Assembly: GCA_007131555.1 (NCBI GenBank)
Contig: SLQH01000074.1
Span: 1 to 12,960 of the forward strand
Length of the DNA stretch: 12,960 nucleotides
Direction: 5' to 3'
Origin: Planctomycetota bacterium
GTDB taxonomy: Bacteria; Planctomycetota; UBA11346
Under the pieces are notes generated by a model. It was not told the DNA's origin. It saw nothing but the letters and a program-made list of their open reading frames with translations, and ran no database searches. The position numbers were made by a program, and so were the translations under genes. This document shows positions 7,555 to 12,960 of this stretch, piece after piece. The number at the start of each line of letters is the position of its first letter. Position 1 is the stretch's first letter.

Positions 7555-8661
7555 ATGTCCGATACACCAGTTGATGTGATCCGAGCACTCCGAGACGAGG
7601 ATGGGCCGGACATTGCCGCCCTGGCCCGCATCTGCTTCCCGAGGATCCAAGCATGCTGGGTCGTGCCCGGGCCGGCCGGTGGGATGGTCGTGGTAGCGGA
7701 TCAGGAGGTGGTCGCGGCTGCCTTGCTGCGGATCATCGCGCTGCCGGGCCGGCATCGCATCGGTTTCATCGCCTGGGTGATGACCCACCCGGACCATCGC
7801 GGTCGAGGCCTGGCCGGGCGACTGGTCGCCGCCAGTACGGCCGCCCTGCGTCAGCAGGGTTGCGAGGCCGTGGTGACCGATATCGAAGGATACAATACCG
7901 CTTCGGTGCGGACCTTCGTCGCGGCCGGCTACCAACGGCTGTCAGTCAGCCGACAAGTGTTGCGCTGGAATCCGTTAGGGGCTCTGTGGTTGTGGCTGAG
8001 CAGCTACTGGGCGATTGATCCCGGATACTTTCTGTGGGTGGATGATGCTCCCTCGGTCATCAGCCGGCCCTGGCTGAATGGTCTGGCGGCCGTTCTGTTC
8101 AATAGCGCCGTGGCCCTGTTGGCGCTGTCCGTGGGTCAGGGTCTGTTCGAGCCATCCTGGCCTTCACCGTCCCAGGCCATCGGTTCCGTCCTGGGCGTTG
8201 GCAGCTTGCTGCTTGCCAGGGGTCTGGGGATGCGGCTGGTGGCCCTGGTCCATCGTCAGGCCCTGGTCTATCGCCCGTGGTGGGGTGGTTGGGGTCTCTC
8301 GGCGTTGATAGCCATGTTGTTCGGTCAGGTCTTCCCGCTTCCGGGAGGCTACTATCCCCCTGGCGACGATTGGCGTGTCGCCGAGCATCGGGCCATGCTC
8401 GGTCGTGGTGCCATGCTGAGCGCCGGCCTGATGGCAGGTCTTCTGGGCCTGGCGGCCCTGGCGCGGGATGGTACCGGCCATGCCCTGCTGGACGACAGCG
8501 TTGCCGCCTTGAGCTTCGTCGGCAAGCCGCTGCTGGTGTTCGATACCCTGCTGGCATGCACCCCCTTCCAGGGATTCAACGGGCGTCGCCTGTTGGAGCA
8601 CCATCGCCTTGCCTGGTGTCTGCTGGCGCTGCTGGCCGTGGCCGTGGTCCACTGGGCCTGA
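7555..8661 (+). CDS. GNAT acetyltransferase fused to a degenerate M50-like membrane domain
   Basis: The protein has 368 residues. Positions 5-135 are a GNAT N-acyltransferase: IRALRDEDGPDIAAL at the start, the acetyl-CoA motif HPDHRGRGLAGRLV at 78-91, and EGYNTASVRTFVAAGY at 111-126. About 172-368 is a multi-span membrane domain whose layout follows archaeal-type site-2 protease (M50) homologues: a helix ending RGLGMRLVALVHR (222-234) where HELAHxxVAxRxG is expected, FPLPGGYY at 260-267 where an APGAVYI-like loop is expected, and PFQGFNGRRLL at 337-347 where PxPPLDGxKVL is expected. All zinc ligands are replaced (Arg222, Gly223, Met226, Asn342), so proteolysis is unlikely. Acyl acceptor and partner are unknown. 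No good Shine-Dalgarno precedes ATG 7555, but the GNAT domain begins directly after it. The GNAT call is strong; the M50 relation is my own by-eye alignment. Confidence 0.8.
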   Translation: MSDTPVDVIRALRDEDGPDIAALARICFPRIQACWVVPGPAGGMVVVADQEVVAAALLRIIALPGRHRIGFIAWVMTHPDHRGRGLAGRLVAASTAALRQQGCEAVVTDIEGYNTASVRTFVAAGYQRLSVSRQVLRWNPLGALWLWLSSYWAIDPGYFLWVDDAPSVISRPWLNGLAAVLFNSAVALLALSVGQGLFEPSWPSPSQAIGSVLGVGSLLLARGLGMRLVALVHRQALVYRPWWGGWGLSALIAMLFGQVFPLPGGYYPPGDDWRVAEHRAMLGRGAMLSAGLMAGLLGLAALARDGTGHALLDDSVAALSFVGKPLLVFDTLLACTPFQGFNGRRLLEHHRLAWCLLALLAVAVVHWA

Positions 8662-8667
8662 GCTCAG
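8658..8667. repeat. Palindrome CTGAGCTCAG carrying two facing stop codons
   Basis: This perfect 10-bp palindrome holds the TGA of the GNAT fusion (8659-8661) and the TGA of the facing membrane-protein gene (8664-8666), with only 2 bases between them. There is no room for a terminator, so each transcript must run into the other gene. Confidence 0.7.
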
Positions 8668-9320
8668 TCCGGAGAGCGCTGGGGGGCTGCCGATTGCGCC
8701 AGCAGCAGGGTGATGACCGGTGTGAGGATGGCGATCAGGCCGAGCAGGAAGGCCGGCAGGCCGAGACCGGTGCCCCAGACGTCGCGGGCCAGCCGGATGA
8801 GGTCGTTCATGCCCTGGTTGTCGGCCAGGTACCAACCGCGCATCCGGGGGCTCACCAGCAGGCCGAAGCCGAGGATCGCATTGCTGCCGACCAGGTAGGC
8901 GCCGAGGACGCCGTAGAGCGGACGTTGCCAGTCCTCCTCCCGGTTGATGCCCAGCCGGGCCCGCCACAGGAACCAGGCGGCGAAAGCCAGTTCGCCGAGG
9001 TGGCCCCCGGCCAGGATCACGGTCTCGAACAGGAAGGGCCACCAGGCCAGGGCCGGATAGAGGATGGCCCCGACCACGATCCAACGGGGCGCCTGGGCGC
9101 GCAGCAGACGTACGGTGGTGACGATGATCGCAGCCCAGATCAGCCACGGAGCCAGGGGGATGCGGACACCGATATGGGCGAAGGCATGACCGGTGAAGGG
9201 GTTGATGGTCGGCACCGAGAGATGCCCGGTGGCCCAGCCGACCGCAGCATGGCCGAACTCATGGAACAGGGCGTTGGCCACCCAGCCCCACATCCGCAGA
9301 AAAGGGCTCCAGGCGAACAC
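8664..9320 (-). CDS. HExxH integral membrane protein, putative M50-like metallopeptidase
   Basis: From GTG 9320 this gives 218 residues with about six hydrophobic segments. ALFHEFGHAAVGWATG holds an HEFGH zinc-binding motif (His20, Glu21, His24) inside a membrane helix, as in site-2 type proteases. GGHLGE at 105-110 (His107, Glu110) could supply a third ligand. The rest has no motif I can place, so family membership is moderate. The start is doubtful. The same frame stays open to 9461 and encodes 47 plausible residues, including PEDPLETARRQRREAAARR and a further membrane helix (WLAIAIGFGLAPVFAW), but has no ATG, GTG or TTG there. The real gene probably begins near ATG 9460 in a neighbouring frame. 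It runs tail to tail into the GNAT/M50-like fusion, whose zinc site is lost. Confidence 0.7.
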   Translation of the reverse strand: MFAWSPFLRMWGWVANALFHEFGHAAVGWATGHLSVPTINPFTGHAFAHIGVRIPLAPWLIWAAIIVTTVRLLRAQAPRWIVVGAILYPALAWWPFLFETVILAGGHLGELAFAAWFLWRARLGINREEDWQRPLYGVLGAYLVGSNAILGFGLLVSPRMRGWYLADNQGMNDLIRLARDVWGTGLGLPAFLLGLIAILTPVITLLLAQSAAPQRSPD

Positions 9321-9461
9321 CGGGGCCAGACCGAAGCCGATGGCGATGGCCAGCCAGCCCTGCCGATCATGCCGCCGTGCGGCTGCCTCGCGCCGTTGCC
9401 GACGTGCGGTCTCCAGGGGGTCTTCAGGGGGAGGCCAGGGAGTACGGGGGATGGGGTCATC
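9321..9461 (-). other. Probable frameshifted N-terminus of the HExxH membrane protein
   Basis: The frame of the downstream protein stays open for 47 codons before a TAA at 9462-9464 and reads like genuine protein: an acidic/proline stretch, a basic helix, then a membrane helix running into the HExxH segment. No standard start codon exists in it. ATG 9458-9460 is one base out of frame. One extra C in the C-run read at 9446-9450 would join that ATG to the frame. This could be a sequencing error, a real mutation, or a rare start codon. Confidence 0.5.
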
Positions 9462-9972
9462 TTAGAAGAATAAGAAATGCAGAAGGTGCGGCAGTTGGCG
9501 AAAAACCATCAATCAGAACAGGAACAATGACAGTCGGGGTATAGGGTCAATCGAGTGCCGGCCATAGGCTGGTAGTGGCTTCAATGCTATGAGCTTGGTT
9601 AGGCGCGGCATAAGTCAATTATGAAGCGGACGGGTCTCTTGCTGGGGTGCTGTCTCTGTTCGATTTCTGTGCTTGTGCATGTTGCTGACAAGTCAGCTGT
9701 CAGGATCGCGGTGGTTCTTCAAGCGGTCTCAAAAAGGAAGAGTGAGACGCGAAGGAAGTCAGGGTTATGGAGAGCCTGTGATCGGGCCTTGACTGTCTGC
9801 CTCAGGGGATATTATTCAGATTGTCCCAAGTCTATAGGGGGCGTATGGCAATGACGTTGCAGGATGCCGTCTGTTCGATCTATTGTGGCATCAGTGAGTT
9901 CTGGATCGTGTCATCAAAATGACTGCTCAGTGGTTGAGTGGTGTTCGTCGTCCACATCGAAAGGGTCTGATC
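9462..9972. other. A-T-richer intergenic stretch without a convincing gene
   Basis: About 510 bases are visibly richer in A and T than the flanking genes. A plus-strand frame at 9621-9854 (77 codons) starts like a signal peptide (MKRTGLLLGCCLCSISVLV) but has no ribosome binding site, and its later part does not look like a folded protein. Small inverted repeats are present: CTGACA/TGTCAG at 9685-9703 and GTCTCA/TGAGAC at 9726-9748. TTGACT at 9789-9794 and TATTAT at 9810-9815 could form a weak plus-strand promoter for the gene at 9973, but the 15-base spacer is short. This may be a remnant of an older gene. Confidence 0.4.
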
Positions 9973-10680
9973 ATGAGAAACCTATGTGCCTTGATCGTGA
10001 TAGCAGCGATGCTGTTCAGTCTCTCAGTAGCCGCTGAACGAAAGTCCCTCAAGGAGGTGGACGCTGACGCTTTTATCGCAGATACACAGGTTGCGCCCAA
10101 AGGCACCGGTGATAGCCACCTCGCGCTGGTGTGGTGGATTCCCAACGAATTCTGGGAGTCCATACTGTCCAGGGACGCGACAACCAGCGAGGCCGACAAG
10201 AAGGCCATGTTGGACGCCATGGAAGGGGTGACGCTGTTGGTCATTGTGCAGGCTGATATCACGCAGTTTGGGGCGATGAGATTCTACTCCCGGGAGGAGA
10301 TCGAAAGGAGCATGGTGCTGTCTTTTGCTGATGGGGACGACACCAGGCACGCCCTGTCCCTGGTGCGCGAGATAGATCCAGATCTTGAGGTCATCCTGAG
10401 CATATTCAGGCCTATTCTTGGGTCGGCCATGGGCAACCTCGGCAATAATATGCAGTTTTACGTTCTCGACAACAAGACGCCATCATCTGAAGCGCTCGTG
10501 TCTCCGTACGAAAAGGGCCGGATTGATGCTCGGTTGTCAAAGAGGGATGGCAGTCTGATGGAGGCCAGCATTGAGTTGCCGATCAACGCGCTGTTTGTTC
10601 CCCGTCTCTGTCCGAACGGAAGAGAAGCGCATATTTCATGGAAGTATTGTCCTTGGACGGGGCAGAAACTTGATGATTAG
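9973..10680 (+). CDS. Exported protein of unknown function with CPxG...YCPxTG tail
   Basis: The 235-residue protein has a clear signal peptide (ALIVIAAMLFSLSVAA, residues 6-21). The start ATG 9973 is preceded by AAGGGT at 9961-9966; an upstream in-frame ATG at 9919 would put 18 extra residues before the signal peptide. The mature part is mixed alpha/beta with no enzyme motif I recognise. The last 25 residues hold CPNG at 213-216 and WKYCPWTGQKL at 223-233, like one half of a zinc ribbon (two Cys, with His220 as a possible extra ligand). Such CPxG/YCPxTG ends occur, to my knowledge, in small secreted proteins of Planctomycetota and relatives. Codon use is less G+C-biased than in the neighbours, and it stands alone between A-T-richer flanks, so acquisition by transfer is possible. 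It faces the glycosyltransferase gene. Confidence 0.75.
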   Translation: MRNLCALIVIAAMLFSLSVAAERKSLKEVDADAFIADTQVAPKGTGDSHLALVWWIPNEFWESILSRDATTSEADKKAMLDAMEGVTLLVIVQADITQFGAMRFYSREEIERSMVLSFADGDDTRHALSLVREIDPDLEVILSIFRPILGSAMGNLGNNMQFYVLDNKTPSSEALVSPYEKGRIDARLSKRDGSLMEASIELPINALFVPRLCPNGREAHISWKYCPWTGQKLDD

Positions 10681-10699
10681 TTTTGCGGAGAGATGGATC

Positions 10700-10727
10700 G
10701 ACAGCGCCTGACAAGGCGCCGTCTGTC
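10700..10727. terminator. Possible bidirectional terminator hairpin
   Basis: In the 112-base gap between two converging genes, GACAGCGCC at 10700-10708 pairs with GGCG at 10715-10718 and CTGTC at 10723-10727. This makes a 9-bp stem with a 6-base loop and a 4-base bulge. An alternative inner hairpin is GCGCCT/AGGCGC with a GACA loop at 10704-10719. The position suits a shared terminator, but no T-run follows on either strand. Confidence 0.35.
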
Positions 10728-10792
10728 GGTCTGAGGGCCAAGGCTGTTCCCCGTCCTCCGTAAGACAGGGCATGATTGCCATGTCCAGCCGA

Positions 10793-12208
10793 TCAGGCGC
10801 TGGCGCTTGGCACCGCCCCCACCACCCTCCCCCACTGCTGCGGATCATCCCTTTCCTGGCCGGGGATGACGATCTGGGTGATGGCGGCGGGGCCGCAGGA
10901 CTGCCAAGCGGCAGCGAAGGCGGGGTGGGGGTGGCCGGTGAAGGCGATGATCACCGGGATGCCCAGGGCGGCAGCCAGGTGGTGGCCGACGCTGTCGTAG
11001 GACAGGGCCAGGTGGCTGCAGCGCAGGGCGGCAGCCCACAGGCCGATGCTGCCGCTGAGGCGGACCACGCTGTCGACAGGGGGGCTGGCCGCTGATCGTT
11101 CCAGGTCGGCTTCCGCTAGGTCCCAGACCGTCAGGCCGCTGGCGGCCAGCAGGGCATCGCTGGCCGCCTCCTCGTCGGGGCCGAAGCCGCGATCCAGGAG
11201 GATACGCCAGCCGCGCTGGCGGGCGGCGTGGAGGATGGCCACTTCGGCGGCCTGGGGCAGGGCCTTGGCCGGGTTGCCGCCGTGGTCGAACTTGCAGGCC
11301 AGCCAGGGGCCGGGGCCGAGGCGCTGGGCCAGGACCTGGGCCTGATGGCTGGTGCGGGCATCCGGCCACAGGCGCGGCAGGCAGGCAGGGCCCTGGGGGT
11401 TCAGGTATCGCCGGCACCAGTCGTCGAGCAGGCTGGCGAGGCTGGATGGGGGGGCCTGGTCGGGCAGCAGGCCGCGCCATAGGGCGGTGGCTGGCAGGGG
11501 GGCCAGGGGCAGGAGGCCGAGCTGGTCGAGGCGGGAGTCGGGGTTGAGGACCAGGTCCACCGCCTGCTCGCGCAGGGCCTGGGCGGTGGCCAGCCAGATC
11601 TGCAGGCGGCCCGGCAGTCCGCCACGACGGGGGTAGTCGATAGGCAAAACCGGGTAGCCGCCGGGGCCGCTGAACAGGGCCGCCAGCTTGGCCGCGCCGA
11701 CCAGCAGGATCTCGGCCTGGGGCCAGCGCTGGCGGGCATGTTGGAGCATGACCGAGGTCAGCAGGATGTCGGCCCCCAGGGTGACGCGGCTGAGGACGGC
11801 GATGCGGCGTGGGCTGACCGGGGGGGTCCAGGCCTGGCCGCTGACCAGGGCGGCGTGGCGGGCGACGAGGGCGTCCTCGGTGGCCAGGTCGTGGTCGGCC
11901 AGGGCCTGGGCGAGGGCGGGGTCGGCGGCGGCGGCCCGATGGATGATCCGCAGCATGACCCGGTCGCTGAGGCTGCGACCGGCAGGCTCCAGGCGGTCGT
12001 TGAGGGTCTCGATGAGGTCGGCGAACAGGATCCGCAGGCCGGTCTGGGCCTGGGCCGGGTCCGGATCAAGGACCGCGCTGGCAATGCGGTCGGCGGCGCT
12101 CAGCACGCTGGCGCTGACCTGCGGATCGGCCAGATCGGCAGGCAGCTGGGCTGGCGAGCGGGCCCGGTACCAGGCGAGGATGGCGGCGGCGGCCTGGCTG
12201 GCGGTCAT
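10793..12208 (-). CDS. GT9 / heptosyltransferase-like glycosyltransferase with N-terminal extension
   Basis: The protein has 471 residues. From about 134 it follows glycosyltransferase family 9 (GT-B fold, the ADP-heptose:LPS heptosyltransferase family): RRIAVLSRVTLGADILLTS at 134-152 is the first Rossmann strand and glycine loop, VDLVLNPD at 217-224 an interior strand, and SYDSVGHHLAAALGIPVI at 403-420 with IAFTG at 421-425 the sugar-nucleotide side. The usual NDSGxxHxAxAxGxP motif is recognisable but changed (YDSVGHHLAAALGIP). The first 130 residues are an extra, mostly helical, Ala-rich domain I do not recognise. It probably adds a sugar to a cell-surface glycan at the inner face of the cytoplasmic membrane. 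The start shares ATGA with the stop of the upstream gene, so the two are coupled. The exact donor and acceptor cannot be told. Confidence 0.78.
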   Translation of the reverse strand: MTASQAAAAILAWYRARSPAQLPADLADPQVSASVLSAADRIASAVLDPDPAQAQTGLRILFADLIETLNDRLEPAGRSLSDRVMLRIIHRAAAADPALAQALADHDLATEDALVARHAALVSGQAWTPPVSPRRIAVLSRVTLGADILLTSVMLQHARQRWPQAEILLVGAAKLAALFSGPGGYPVLPIDYPRRGGLPGRLQIWLATAQALREQAVDLVLNPDSRLDQLGLLPLAPLPATALWRGLLPDQAPPSSLASLLDDWCRRYLNPQGPACLPRLWPDARTSHQAQVLAQRLGPGPWLACKFDHGGNPAKALPQAAEVAILHAARQRGWRILLDRGFGPDEEAASDALLAASGLTVWDLAEADLERSAASPPVDSVVRLSGSIGLWAAALRCSHLALSYDSVGHHLAAALGIPVIIAFTGHPHPAFAAAWQSCGPAAITQIVIPGQERDDPQQWGRVVGAVPSASA

Positions 12209-12960
12209 GGCCTGGGGTCCAGCAGTTCAGTCATGGTCCAGGGCTGGCCAGGCAACAGGGTTTGATACAGCGAGGCGTGGACGCTGAGGCTCCAGTCTTG
12301 GTCTCCGCCCAGATGCAAGGCCAGGGGCCAGGCCCAGCGGATGGGGGTGCTGGGATCAAGCTGGGGCAGGAGGGGGACCAGATCCTCGATTTGCAGCGGG
12401 TCGATGATCATCCGGGCCTGCCAGCGCCCCCGGTCCTGGCTGGCCTCCAGGCCCAGCGGGCTGCCCCCGGCCAGGCGGCCGGTTCCGCTGACCTGTCGGT
12501 CCTGCCAGCGCAGATCGAGGCGGTCGAGGGCTAGCTGCTGTTCGGCCAAGGGCAGGTGGCCCTGCGACAATGCGATGAGGATCATGGCCGGATCGTCAGG
12601 GGCGCTGCTCACCCGGGCCTGGGCCTCGCCCAGCCAGGGGCCGATGGCCAGGCGCTCGACCTGGAGGTCGATGTCGTGCAGGCTGCCGCCGGGGCTGCGG
12701 GTCATGGTGCCGTGCAGGCGCCCGGCCAGGGCTGGCAGCGTCCAGGCCTCAGCTACAGCGGCGGCGCTGGGGGCCAGGTCGGTGATGGTCAGGGTCAGGG
12801 CGCTGGCGCCTTCGGCGCTGGGCCGGCCAGCCAGGCGCAATTGGGCGTCATGCCAGGTCCAGGCCTGGTCGTGGCTGCGGCTGAGGCGGGCCTGGGATAC
12901 CTGATAGCGGCCGAGGCTCGGACCCAGGCGCGGCTGGTCGAGGCCTGCCTGCCAGTGCCA
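12205..12960 (-). CDS. Partial hypothetical protein, possibly AsmA-like
   Basis: The C-terminal 251 residues of a larger protein are visible. The frame is open to the right edge without a clear start, and the TTG at 12840 is internal because convincing protein continues upstream (RLGPSLGRYQVSQARLSR and onward). The sequence is made of alternating polar/hydrophobic strands with short turns (LDRLDLRWQDRQVSGTGRLA; LHDIDLQVERLAIG), a pattern of repetitive beta-sheet envelope proteins such as AsmA/YhdP-type lipid-transport proteins, or of GspN. No catalytic motif is visible, so this is a pattern-based guess. Its stop overlaps the GT9-like start by 4 bases, which suggests a joint role in the envelope. 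Confidence 0.55.
   Translation of the reverse strand, partial: WHWQAGLDQPRLGPSLGRYQVSQARLSRSHDQAWTWHDAQLRLAGRPSAEGASALTLTITDLAPSAAAVAEAWTLPALAGRLHGTMTRSPGGSLHDIDLQVERLAIGPWLGEAQARVSSAPDDPAMILIALSQGHLPLAEQQLALDRLDLRWQDRQVSGTGRLAGGSPLGLEASQDRGRWQARMIIDPLQIEDLVPLLPQLDPSTPIRWAWPLALHLGGDQDWSLSVHASLYQTLLPGQPWTMTELLDPRP

Noticed and set aside
8277..9473. A plus-strand open frame of 398 codons across the convergent gene pair
   Set aside because: It covers the ends of two real genes in other frames, and its product has no fold-like pattern.
9621..9854. A 77-codon frame with a signal-peptide-like start
   Set aside because: There is no ribosome binding site, the later sequence is Arg/Ser/Cys-rich without a recognisable pattern, and no neighbour supports it. 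It is kept only as a note in the intergenic entry.
10845..12084. Frequent CCAGG/GGCC-type short repeats across the window
   Set aside because: They track Leu-Ala and Gln-Ala codon pairs in biased G+C-rich genes and show no fixed spacing, so they are not treated as a repeat family.

Overview
The window is G+C-rich bacterial chromosome (clearly above 60% by eye) with short gaps, overlapping genes and many Ala/Leu/Asp-rich proteins. Three things suggest a Gram-negative bacterium of the PVC type (Planctomycetota or relatives): a one-piece AroD-AroE fusion, secreted HEAT-repeat and HtrA-like proteins, and a small secreted protein ending in a CPxG...YCPxTG tail. The lineage is inference and not certain. 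No rRNA, tRNA, CRISPR array, IS element or phage gene was recognised.

Minus-strand operon, 116-5839 (read right to left). A bifunctional 3-dehydroquinate dehydratase/shikimate dehydrogenase comes first. It is followed, with overlaps, by an exported protein with two trypsin-like domains that both lack an intact catalytic triad plus one PDZ domain, and then by an HtrA-like protease with an intact His/Asp/Ser triad and two PDZ domains. After a 178-base gap comes an exported HEAT-repeat protein. The last three look like an envelope quality-control or scaffold module made of a dead protease, a live protease and a helical-repeat protein; that functional link is inference.

Divergent intergenic region, 5840-6344. 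It holds a TATAAT box on the minus strand, a 21-codon ORF with a very good ribosome binding site, and a perfect 7-bp hairpin.

Plus-strand pair, 6345-8661. First is a membrane-anchored PstS-like substrate-binding protein with no ABC transporter nearby. Second is a GNAT acetyltransferase fused to a membrane domain that follows the site-2 protease (M50) layout but has lost the zinc ligands. It meets, tail to tail with a 2-base gap, a minus-strand membrane protein that keeps an HEFGH zinc motif. The reading frame of that protein continues well upstream of its first usable start, which suggests a frameshift near the N-terminus.

A-T-richer stretch, 9462-10792. About 500 bases without a convincing gene are followed by one exported protein of unknown function.

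Minus-strand pair, 10793-12960. An incomplete protein with the look of an AsmA-type envelope protein (weak call) overlaps by ATGA a GT9/heptosyltransferase-like protein with a long N-terminal extension. The upstream gene runs off the right edge.
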